Origin: Dasypus novemcinctus
Taxonomy: Eukaryota > Chordata > Mammalia > Cingulata > Dasypodidae
Reading direction: 5' to 3'
Assembly: GCF_030445035.2 (NCBI RefSeq)
Contig: NC_080676.1
Span: 10,330,940 to 10,394,939 of the forward strand
DNA: 64,000 nucleotides
Shown here: positions 34,983 to 45,600 of the stretch, one piece after another
How the letters are laid out: the number at the start of each line of letters is the position of its first letter
Position numbering within the stretch: the first letter of the stretch is position 1
Program-made: the position numbers and the translations under genes
Notes under the pieces: model-generated
Seen by the model: only the letters and a program-made list of their open reading frames with translations
What the model was told of the DNA's origin: nothing
Databases searched by the model: none

Positions 34983-36137
34983 ATATCACACTTTGCCAAA
35001 GATAATATTCAGTCCTTTTGAATAGTGTATATTTTTGGAATGGTTATTGTAAGAAACTTGGAAAACAAAATGAAGCAAAAAATTATTTTGTTCTACTGAA
35101 AGCTGATAATTGTTAACATTTTGGTGATGTTCCTTTCCATTTTTTTTCTACATATAATTATTTTGTTTTTACATACTATTATACTATAAGAATAATATTG
35201 TTTCCTGAATTTGATTTTATATGTCATAAACATTTTCTACATTTTTAATCTTTATAAGAATCATTTTTTTTTTAATTTTTTTATTTTTTATTGACTTTGT
35301 AATAATATTACATTAAAAATATATATGTGAGGTCCCATTCAACCCCACCCCCCCCACCCCCCCTCTCCCCCCCCCCCCCCAACAACACTCGTTCCGATCA
35401 TCATGACACATCCATTGGATTTGGTAAGTACATCTTTGGGCACCTCTGCACCTCATATACATTGGTTCACATCATGGCCCATACTCTCCTCTATTCCATC
35501 ATGTAGGCCCTGTGAGGATTTACAATGTCCGGTGATTACCTCTGAAGCACCATCCAGGGCAGCTCCATGTCCCGAAGACGCCTCCACCTCTCATCTCTTC
35601 CTGCCTTTCCCCATACCCTTTGTCCATTATGTCCACTTTTCCCAATCCAATGCCACCTCTTCTATGTGGACACTGGATTGGTTGTGTCCATTGCACCTTT
35701 ATGTCAAGAGGAGGCTCAGATTCCACCTGGATGCTGGATGCAATCCTCCCATTTTCAGTTGTAATCACTCTAGGCTCCATGGTGTGGTGGTTGTCCTTCA
35801 CCTCCATCTTAGCTGAGTGTGGTAAGTCCAATAAATCAGATTGTAGGTGCTGGAGTCTGTTGAGGCTCAGGATCTGGCTATCACATTGTCAGTCCAGAGA
35901 TTCAAATCCCCTAAATATATCTTAAACCCCAACATTAACTGCACCTCCAGCACATTAGCATGAAAGTCTTATGAAGGGAGATCCCATCTGAGTCCAGATT
36001 CATCACACATAAACACCATTTCCAAAGAGGGGCCATCTGCCCTGGTAGTTAACCCCATCGGCCATGACCATAACTCCCATGGGTCTCTTTAGCCCTCAAA
36101 GGAACCAATATCTGGGGGTTGTATGGCAGATAGTTCT

Positions 36138-38204
36138 ATACATCTCTTTGCTGTTCATTATTATTAACGGTTAGCTGTTGGAAACAAATTCTTTCTCACC
36201 CATGCCTCATCCCCTGGTGACAAGAGCCCTCCCCGCCCCAGGCACATTATCTGAGCTCTGCCAGCTTGGGCAGCTGGAGCCAGGGCCAGCTCTCCCAGCT
36301 TGGAGAACTTGCTCAGGGTTTGCGGGCAGTTCCGGGGTGTGGAGAAGCATCTTGCCCAAAGAGAGCTGCTAATTCAACTTGCCAACGAAAGGCATACAGT
36401 TTTGCTCCAAGAGAAGTACGTTCTCGGCCTGTGAGTCACTCTGGGTGCAGAAGATAGCGGGAAGTAGGCTCTGCGCCCGACCCAGGGGGCCTCTTGGCCT
36501 TCTGAACGGATGTCTCTGTGCCTGTTTCGCTTTTTTAAACCAGCCAACTTGAGAATGGGGGTGCAGGGATGAAGAGCTTTCAGGCCCCTCAGAACTCACA
36601 TCTGGAAGCAGCGGGCAGATGCCTTGTTTGGAACCCTCCAGCATTGAAGGGCTTCTCCCTCCCTGAACACAATCGTTGCTGGGAGGAGGATTCTGGCCCA
36701 ACTCAGCTGACAGTTTCTCTTGGCAAGTGCTTTGTTCTCTGCGACCTTGGGGTAGCCACTCACCCCTCCACTGCCCGAGCTTCTCCTGGGGAAATATTAC
36801 AGATATAGTAACATGGGAACGTGGCTGGAAGAATTAAGGACTTCTTAATGTAGTTCTGAAGCGTCCATTTTTGACTGTATATTCTAGATTTCTGGGACCA
36901 AAGAGGTTAAAAGCTCATTTCCCACCCATGCTTGTGGCTTCTCTGGGCAAGTGATTGCTTGTTAACAGCTGCCCACGTTCATGTATGGAAAACCCAGTGG
37001 CTGCCGGTTAGGACGAGGGTGTAGGCTGCAGCGGGCGGACAGGCTTAGCTGGTAGCGGCCTGGAGGTGGAAAGGGAACGAGGCAGTCATCTTGGTGTCTG
37101 AAACACGGAGCATCTGGGCTTGGGGCTTATCAATGATAACTCCCTTATTTTCATGGTTTCCTCTTGGCGGATGGAAAATTAGCTGCTCAGCTTCCTTGAG
37201 GGGGAGAAAGGGTGCAGAAGCCAGGGAGCTGGGCTGGTTGGGACCCTGCAAAAGCACGGCCGGGTGGCTGGGCATGTGCTAGGAAGGGTGACGAAGCCAG
37301 TCTCTAGAAACCGGAGGCAGGAGCTGGCTGGGGTCCTCCGCCCCCTTCCCAGGTGTCTGTCTCCCGCCTCAGGGCAGCTCGTCTTGCGGCTTTCTACCAC
37401 CCGATTCCTTCTGAGGCCGGGCAGCTGCCACGCCGGGCTAGGTTTACTTGTCTCCCCATCTCGCCCCTTCTTGACCCCAGTCTCGCAAAAATGAGCCCAA
37501 GTTTTCCAACTCGCCCAGGCCCTGGCCAGGTCATCTGTGCTAAGGGGGCGAGAAGGAGTTGGTTATTGCCCACTCACCCAAGGGGCAGGCCGCCTGGAGG
37601 CCGCGGCTCTCCCTCCGTCCCTCCCGTGCACACGGAGGTGAAGGACGGCCCCTTCTTAACAGAGAGGTTCCCGGTTAGAGGTTATTTTAAGAGAGTTTTT
37701 CTAATCTCTGAGAAATGAAGCTTTTTTCCCACTGCCTTCCTCACGCTGAAAGTTAAGCTTGAGGGGTCCCCCGGGGGTGCGCGGGTGCCGTGCCTCCGGC
37801 CTCGCCACGGCCAAGCAATGCCGCCACCGCAGAGGTGCAAGCCCTTCAGAAGTCCCAAGGCACCCAGCGTGGGGGGAGGCAGCTACACACACAGGAGTAT
37901 CTGGCCGGAGAGAGGGAGACAGGAAAAGGGGTGCAGAGCACACCCCGCCTTCCCCCCTACGTGAGCAACCAACGGCTGTGTGTTCTAATATTGCTTATTT
38001 GCTGTGACACAACCCTAGAGGCAAAATCGGACTTTATGTCTGGGAATTACACGCAGGAGTTACGTGGAGCGTCTATTGACTGACATAAACCTACTGCGTG
38101 CCTCTGTACAGAGATGGCAACTGAAGCTCCCTGCATGGCAGCTCAGGTCTTCAAAGGAGCTGGATGTCAACGGCTGGTCTGCTGTCGAGTCATTGAGCGA
38201 CTGA
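36138..38204. other. intergenic sequence, repeat-poor
   Basis: No named repeat and no credible gene. 37380-37860 is GC- and CpG-rich (see findings). Confidence 0.5.
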
Positions 38205-38206
38205 AG

Positions 38207-38552
38207 ACATATTTTAAAAATTTATTCCCCCCCACCCTAGTTTGCGTTCGCTGTCTGCTCTCACTCTGTCTGTTCATTGTGTCTTGTCTTCTTTTTAGGA
38301 GGCTCAGGGAACCGAACCCGGGACTCCCACGTGGGAGGGAGGCGCCCAGTGGCTTGAGCCCCCTCCCTCCCACTTGCTGCCTCTCTCCTTGTGCTTCCTC
38401 GTCGTTATTCTCTGTTGCTTCAGCTCGCCGCGCCAGGCTGTCGCATCAGCTCGCGGCCTTGCTCGTCTTCTTTAGGAGGCTCGAGGAACAGGAACCCGGG
38501 ACCTCCCATATGGTAGGTGGGCGCCCAGCCGCCTGAGACACGCCCATTTCCC
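38207..38552 (-). mobile_element. dimeric DAS-like SINE, reverse orientation
   Basis: Two heads are visible, AACCGAACCCGGGACTCCCA near 38308 and GGAACCCGGGACCTCCCA near 38490, with a GAGCGACTGA / AAGCCACTGA-like imperfect TSD. Confidence 0.78.
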
Positions 38553-38553
38553 G

Positions 38554-39470
38554 TCAAGCCACTGATTTAAACCTAGTGGTACTTTAACTCCGTCAGGGAC
38601 TCAGTGCAGCAAGTGCAGTATTTGTTGAGTTTTGCAAACAAAAACCAAAGTCAACACCACAAAAAGGTTGTGCTCCTACTTCCCAGCCGCTGCTAGTTTT
38701 CCATCCCCTCCACATACCTGACTCATCGCTCCCCGGGCACCTGGATGAAGGAACAAAGCTGGCTTCCTGCTGATGGGCCATGGCCTACCCGTGGCCTTCA
38801 CGGCCCTATGGCTGGTGATGTTTGGGTGTTGGATTTTGCCTGTGATATTTCTCCCCCAACTTTTTCTCCCCATCTACCTCTCAGTTTTGTGGTCACAATA
38901 ACTGGGAGTGGCCACAGCCTGTCCCAGCAGGCACTGATTCCTCAGCCAAACCCCAACTCTGCAACTTCTTCATGCTTTGGCCCACCAGGCTCTGAGAAAC
39001 CTCCAGAAGGGATTCAGGGTGGGGAGGAAATAGGCGGGGAAAACCCTTCTTAGCAAACTTATTTTTTTGGCCAGGACTGTCTTTAACGTGAACACACAAG
39101 TCCCCTGGTGCAGGCCTCTGCTCTTGCAGTGGTGACACTTAGGCAAGTCATTGGAGAAATGTTTTTGAGAACAGCTCTGGGGCCTGTGCTGCCTACCGAG
39201 CCTGCCTCCAGGAAGCCAGGGGAGGAGCCGCTGTGAGCGCTGGGACTTTCCCTGCAGGCGGCCTTCCCTGCCCTCAGCCAGGTCTGAGCGGCCACGGCGA
39301 AAACAAGAGGCAGCCCCTAGTGGCTGTGCGCGGCCTATTTGAGGAGGGTAAAGGAGCAGGTGGGACACCAGCCTCCCTATCTGAAATGCATTTAATGACG
39401 TGTGACTTTTATATGCCTTTAATCCAACTTTCAGGAGGGCCCTTAAGTTTGCATTTTGTTCTTAAAAAAT
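38554..39470. other. unassigned intergenic sequence
   Basis: No gene or repeat recognised; several short overlapping frames only. Confidence 0.4.
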
Positions 39471-39479
39471 AAGTTTCCA

Positions 39480-39964
39480 GGGAAGTGGATGTGGCTCAAG
39501 TGATTGAGCTCCCGCCTACCACATGGGAGGACCTGGGTTCAGTTCCCAGTGCCTCCTAAAGAAGACAGCGAGCTGGCACAGTGGGCAGGCGCTGCAAGCG
39601 GACCCAACAAGATGATGCAACAAGAGACACAAGGAGAAAAACATAATGAAAGGCACAACAAAAGCAGGGAGTAGAGGTTCCGGGTGCCTCCTAAAGAGAA
39701 CGAGCAGGGCAGTGAGCCGACCTGACAGGAAGGTGCAGAGAGTTGATGCAACAAGTTGATGCAACAAGAGACACAGGAGGAAAAAAGCATAAGAGACACA
39801 ACAAAGCAGGAGGCAGAGGTGGCTCAAACGATTAGGTACCTCCCTCCCACATCAGAAGTCCGGGGTTCAGGTCCCTGATGCCTCCTGAAGAAACAAGATG
39901 GACAGACAAAACAAAGGCAAACAATGAAGGGGTGGAGAGAAATAAATAAAATAAATCCTAATAA
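39480..39964 (+). mobile_element. trimeric DAS-like SINE
   Basis: Three tRNA-head or body units occur in one insertion: a head near 39480, GGTTCCGGGTGCCTCCTAAAG near 39678 and GGGGTTCAGGTCCCTG near 39861. It ends in AATAAATAAAATAAATCC. TSD AAGTTTCCA (39471-39479 and 39965-39973). Confidence 0.82.
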
Positions 39965-39973
39965 AAGTTTCCA

Positions 39974-41144
39974 AAAGCATGTATTGAAACAAATATCTAT
40001 CATTCTTGTTCCTGCTCCCCTCTTCAACTAATAGTTGCAATTCATAGACTGCATCTGGGTGGAATCTGAGGAGTGCCTGTTCATTTTTGTGGATGGTCCT
40101 GGGATGGGCGGGGGCCCTGCACACAGCAGAGCCCACCTGCCGCAAAAGGTCTGTGGCTCTACTTCAGTGACCTGCAAAAAGCAGAGAATACCTAGGTGTT
40201 CTGAAAACACACCTGTGAAGGCTTTTTTCTTTTTGTATTCAGATTGAGAATCCAGTACAAGCCTTCCCTGGAGGCTTAAAAACAAGGCTATCAGCAAGAC
40301 CCGAAAATAATTCCCATGGAGATGGTACGTTTTAGAGCCACCGTTTCGGGCTTCCACGTGCGTGTGTCTCATGATTTCTAATTGAGCTCTGGCTTTTCCG
40401 GAGCCTCAGCCAAGTTCTAGGGCAGAAAAGAAGAAAGCAAATCTCCTGACTTGAGTACAAAGAACGTCAAAGAACTTTAGGCCCCTTGAATGAGGTAGGA
40501 GATAAAGGCGGAGGGAGGGGAGTGGCTGGGGAGAGTCCCTGTGCGCTAGGCTACATGTCAGGATGGGATTTGCGGGAAGTTAGGAAGTCGGTATGACAAA
40601 TTCTACTTTGCATTAAATGGGATTGGTTTTCCCACCCTGACTGTAGGATTTTCTTTACCACATTTTATACTCTGAGAAGAATGACTTCCTGAAAGCAAGT
40701 TTCAGCAAGAAAGTCCTCTCAGGAAGAATGCAGAGTGGATAGAATCATCAGGGCGCTCCAAGGCATTTGGAAATCACCCACCTCGAGAGCAACTGGAGCC
40801 TTCCTTCCTGGAAGAAAGCTGGGAAGGTGGGTGTTGTCTTTGGGTGCAAGCATGGTGAGAGGAGGCAGCATTAAAGGAAAGCCACAGGAGTGGAAGGTGG
40901 AGCAGCTTGCCTGTCAGAGGGAAAGAGAACAGCTCTGGGAGTAAGAAGAGGAAAAAGGAATTGACTGCCAACTGGATACTGCCCCTTAGAGAAGACTCTT
41001 GGTTGAGGTCATCTTCCATCTGCTGCTTTGTCATCTCAGCTGAGCCTACCTCATCAAGGAAGGTAACGAAGGGTACTGAAGCAAACAAGGGCTCTGCAGA
41101 CATGCTCTCGGATCACCAGGTGTCCAGGGACTGTGTTTAGGGTT
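39974..41144. other. unassigned intergenic sequence
   Basis: No gene or repeat recognised. Confidence 0.4.
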
Positions 41145-41156
41145 AGCAATGACTGT

Positions 41157-41564
41157 TTTTTTTTTAAAGGTTTATTTTTTCCCTCTCCCCCCACCCCCCG
41201 CCAGTTGTCTGCTCTCTGTGTCCATTCACTGTGTGTTCTTCTGTGTCTGCTTGTATTCTTGTCAGCAGCACCAGGAATCTGTCTCTTTTTGTTACGTCAT
41301 CTTGCTGTGTCAGCTCTCCACGTGTGCAATGCCACTCCTGGGCAGGCTGCACGTTTTTTGTGCAAGGAGGCTCTCCTTACGGGGCGCACTCCTTGTGCGT
41401 GGGGCTCCCCTACGCGGGGGACACCCTGCGTGGCACGGCACTCCTTGCGCGCATCAGCACTGCACATGGGCCAGCTCCACACGTGTCAGGAGGCCCGGGG
41501 TTTGAACCCTGGATCTCCCATGTGGTAGGCGGACGCTCTATCCCTTGAGCCAAATTTGCTTCCC
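41157..41564 (-). mobile_element. DAS SINE, reverse orientation
   Basis: Poly(T)/AAAGGTTTATT end on the left and a head ending GCTTCCC on the right; imperfect TSD AGCAATGACT / AACAATGGCT. It is the last SINE before the SINE-free TFDP2 3' block. Confidence 0.88.
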
Positions 41565-41565
41565 A

Positions 41566-42849
41566 ACAATGGCTTTCTAAACAAAGTCGTTCCCTATAGC
41601 ATACCCCACACAGCCTCAAGAGTGAAAGCCCCTTCTTAGGACCAAATGACTCAATGTCTACTCGCATGGGTCCTTGGACACCTTGGCCAAATGGCATAAA
41701 GAAGTGGCTACTGTGGGACAGGAGCAGGGAAGACACAGCTGCGGCTGGCGCCCCCGAGCTCAGGAAGCTCTAGGGTGAATGCGTGGACTCAGCTTCCCAC
41801 TTAACACACCACATACCAGCACCACCTTGCAAAGCTTTTACAGAAAGGCGTCTTCTTCCTTGTCATTAACATTCCATGCGCACATAACCGTTTCCTGATC
41901 TCTTGAAGACCTGGCCCCATTCGATGACCCTCAAATTGTCCCAAACCTTCCCGTGTCTTCTGCCTGTCCAGTGCCCAGCAGGCACCCCGCTCGCATTTAC
42001 TGGAGCATAGACAATAGTTACCCAGGGCTGATGCCTCTAACTGCGGCAGGCAGAGACTGCGTGAGCGGGGGTTGAGGGCTACTGCGGTTCCTGAGGCCAA
42101 ATGAACTTCCCTCGAGGCCTGGGCACGTGGCATTCGGTCACCACTGCCGCTGTTCTCTGATGCCCATTTGGTGTAAACGGACGATCAAGGACCTTTGGCA
42201 AAAGCTGTGTTCAGGTCAATCGATTCTGGAACTGTAAAGACTATTTTTTATGCTCTTCTAAAGTGACCTTTAAAAAAAGACCGCCCAATCATAGGTTTAA
42301 CTTAGAAAAATGCTAAATGCCTGACCCATCCTCTCCATCAAAGGTGGGCAGGTGGGGACGTGCCCGGGTTGTGCGCCCGCGAACGCCTAGAAGGGAGCGA
42401 GGGAAGCAAGATGGGGCCGAGAAGGGGAGCCACTACCCAGCAGCCCCAGGCCCGGCCGAGCCCCCCGGGGAACTCTGAGTTCAGATGCCCCGGACCGAGG
42501 TGGGGGCGCTGGGCCTTCGGGCACGCTCACCTGCACGCAGGCGCCCTGGACAAGGCAGCTCCCTGCGGAGAGCAATTCTTGGAAGGGACATGGGTGGGGG
42601 AACCCACCACCCTCCCTCCACCAGCCTGCGAAGAACGAGAGCAACATTATTTAAAATTATTTATTATTTCTTCTATAGTACATCTCATTGCAATCACAGA
42701 ACAGTCTGGTACATTTCCCCCCTCCTCAAGTACAACTTACAATCATCTCAGATGCTTTGTCTTTCTTTCCTTCTTTTAATCACAAAGGATGGACATAGAT
42801 ACTCATGCCTTAATGGACCAAGAACAAAAAACAAAAACAAAGCAAAACA
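41566..42849. other. intergenic sequence downstream of TFDP2
   Basis: Repeat-free by eye. It includes the CpG-dense patch 42352-42568 discussed under findings. Confidence 0.5.
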
Positions 42850-42863
42850 AAAAAACCACCCAG

Positions 42864-42869
42864 TTTATT
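42864..42869 (-). promoter_or_regulatory. TFDP2: candidate distal poly(A) signal of TFDP2
   Basis: On the minus strand AATAAA is followed by CTGGGTGGTTTTTTTGTTTT, an excellent GT/T-rich downstream element. Confidence 0.5.
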
Positions 42870-43083
42870 AAAAAATACAGCTTCCCAGGCCCCAGCCCCA
42901 GAGCTTGGCTGAGGCCCTGGGGTGGGCCTAGCGAGCTCCCGGGTCAAGTCCAGGGCCGGCGGGCCTGGGACCGCCCCTAAGAGGAACGCTGCCTGGGACT
43001 TGTCCACTACGTCAGGAAATCCAGGAATAATCAAGTGTACAGAAATAGCTCTTCTATAAAATTTCCATATAAAAATAATGGTA

Positions 43084-43089
43084 TTTATT
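43084..43089 (-). promoter_or_regulatory. TFDP2: alternative poly(A) signal of TFDP2
   Basis: On the minus strand ACTTTGTAAATAAATACC contains AATAAA with a T-rich sequence after it. Confidence 0.5.
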
Positions 43090-45404
43090 TACAAAGTTTG
43101 AGATACTACAAAATAATATATCGTATTCGGTTAGGTACTTGAATGTAATAGAGGACAGTCTACAGTTGGCAAGTCAGATCTGGAGTTTACATCCTCCTCT
43201 TTAGCTTGTTTAATCTGCTTAAAGCATGTGAAACCGTGGTGCTTCTTCCTTCATGCAGAAAACAGAACTATATTTTCGGGAAATAAAACCTAACAGCACA
43301 TGATCAGAGTAAAACATCTCCAAATGAAAGGGTGAGCAAACTGGCGGTGTGGGCTTGCGGCTCTTTTTTTGCTAAGTTTGGTGGTACTGAACAAGGGATC
43401 TCAAGGACACAGCACTGGAATGTGGTCCTCCAAGCTCAGGCCTGCTGAGCAGCTAGTGCAGCTAGCTGGCAGGTTCATTTTTCAGGACACTGAAAAGGTT
43501 GGATTCGTCATGGTACTCCTAGGGAATATGGAACTGCAAGGAGCTCAGGAAAGTAGCTGGGCCTTCAGAGACTTCAGTGTGCAACAACTCTCTGACCCCA
43601 GGCATGAACAAGCAACATCATCAGGCTGTCCGCTGCTCGACAGGTGCCTGGCAGGTTGGAGATGAAGGGTTAGTGACAAAGTGGGAGCTGACAGTGAAGC
43701 ATGCCCGTGGCTTTGAGACCCACAGACGATTTGGGTAAGTTTCCTTATGCTGAGACCGGCGTGGACAGAAACAAGGTAATGAGGTACACAGGGGCGACTG
43801 CGTTTCCAAGGCCCCGCTGGACGTGAGTGGCAGTGGGCTTCCCAGGTCTGTGCAGACCTGGGGCTCCTGAGCAGGCAGACGCCTCCAGCTGGCGCTCGGG
43901 CAAGGAGGCCCGTTTCTGCTCCTTGGCTGTTTGGCACTTGGTGTGACAGAGGACTGATGCTAATCCAAAAGCCATCTGCAAGAGCTGTGGAGAGGGCGTA
44001 GTTTTCAGGAGGCCAAAGGCTGGGATTTGGTACAGACTCTGCCCCAGACAGGCTGAGGGATGCGGGGCGAGTCAAGCTCTCGACTTGTTTCCCACTCTAA
44101 ATTAGACGGCTGGACGAGATGTGCTCTCCCATCCTGAGACACCTGGTGGCGAAGGGTGGCCCCGGCCCCTGCGGGTGCTTTGGCTACCTTGGGCTCCAAT
44201 CCAGCTATAAGCAGGAAGACCCAGGTCCAGGCCATTGGAGCAGCACATGGTCAGGCCAGCCCTGGATTCTCCGGGCCTTCTGTAGAGCAAAGGCTGTGTA
44301 AGACGACAAGAGCCACTTGTCTTAGAGAACAGCTGCGAAGAACACACATAAGCGATGCCCGCACAACTATGTGATTACAGCAAATACCATGGATCGTACA
44401 CTTGGGAGGAACGGTATGCTTGGTTGATGTGTATCAATAAAACGAACTTATTAAGAAAATACACATAATAGATGAATCTTTCTCCTATATCGACATGATG
44501 AACGTATGCCTGCCACCATTTAAGCACCTCGCACCTCGCAGGGGCTCCTGAGGTGTAACTGGGGGGGCAGTTCCGTGCGCCGCTCTTCTTCCTTAGTAAG
44601 ATGTGAGTGGAGACGTATGTGGGGAAGGTGGATCCCAACAATTAGCTATGCGCAACTCTCCAGGGACATCTTGGTTATGTAAAGGGACTATTTCCTGAGA
44701 AATGTTTTAATTTTCGTGGGCATTTAGCTCGACAATTTGTTTAAAAAAGCTAAAATCCTCGGCAAAAACATGAGGCTTTTTCCTTTTGAGCAAGTGTTTG
44801 GCTTGAGTGAAAGTTAACCGAACTAATTGGGTGTGTCATTTCAGCATTTCTCTGGCATCTTAGCTGCTTATCGTCAACCAGGCCTTTCTAAGAGTCACTT
44901 GCGTGGCATCATGCAGTCTCCTGGCACACACTGTGAGTCTTTGAGAAACACTGATTCTCAGTGCTTGGGAACATTGCTTTGGGAGTATTAAAATGGTCCT
45001 CAGGCAGTCAGCTCCACCAAAGTCAGAGCAAAATAAAAGATTTTTTAAAAATGTATGCAACATAAAGAGTAGAGACCTTTATGCACCCAACGATTTGGAA
45101 AGCTAAAAGAAAATATAGAAAATTATCCAATTCTAATCACTTTTATACTATGTAGGTTCAACTGGAAGATAAAGCACACAATGAAAAGTTCATGGGCTGC
45201 AATTTTTTCTTGTTGGTTTATGCACGCTGCTGGTAGCCAAGTTTAGTTTTCTTTTAAACCATAAAAAGGTCCTTAACAGAATCCAAAATATATGCTCAGA
45301 ACTGGAACAGTGGGGACTGGGGATTTAGTAGAGATTCCGAGTGCATTTTGTGGGGTAATGTGCTATGTTAGGAAGCTAAAGAGGCGCTGGTCTTTCAATT
45401 GGCT

Positions 45405-45600
45405 GATTCAGGACAAATGTCACTTTCTCAGAGGGGCCTTCCAGGGCCACCCCAGCTAAAGCTGAAGTACTCTTACCCATTGTCCCTCCTGGTGCTTTGT
45501 TTTTCCCGTGGCACTCAACTATCTGAACGTTTTCTTATTTATATCCACTGTCCAACCCTTAGCCCATACACGCCACCAAGAAGCACAGTTCTCAGGTCTC
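45405..45600 (+). repeat. L2 LINE fragment
   Basis: CAAATGTCACTTTCTCAGAG followed by GGGGCCTTCCAGGGCCACCC is the typical L2 ORF2 3' block. It lies inside the proposed TFDP2 3' UTR, antisense to it. Confidence 0.6.

Larger units (their letters stand above)
34567..36123 (-). mobile_element. 5'-truncated L1 with apparent 3' transduction
   Basis: On the minus strand the order is: truncated L1 3' UTR (36123-35293), an inner A-rich tail near 35265-35292, about 660 bp of non-L1 sequence (35262-34602), an ATTAAA (34626-34621), then a pure tail of about 35 A (34601-34567). A perfect 14-bp TSD, TGGCAGATAGTTCT (34553-34566 and 36124-36137), encloses the whole. This is the layout expected when L1 transcription reads through its own poly(A) signal. 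Confidence 0.82.

Noticed and set aside
43545-44075. 176-codon minus-strand frame in the TFDP2 3' block
   Set aside because: Low-complexity composition, no homology recognised, and inside the proposed 3' UTR.
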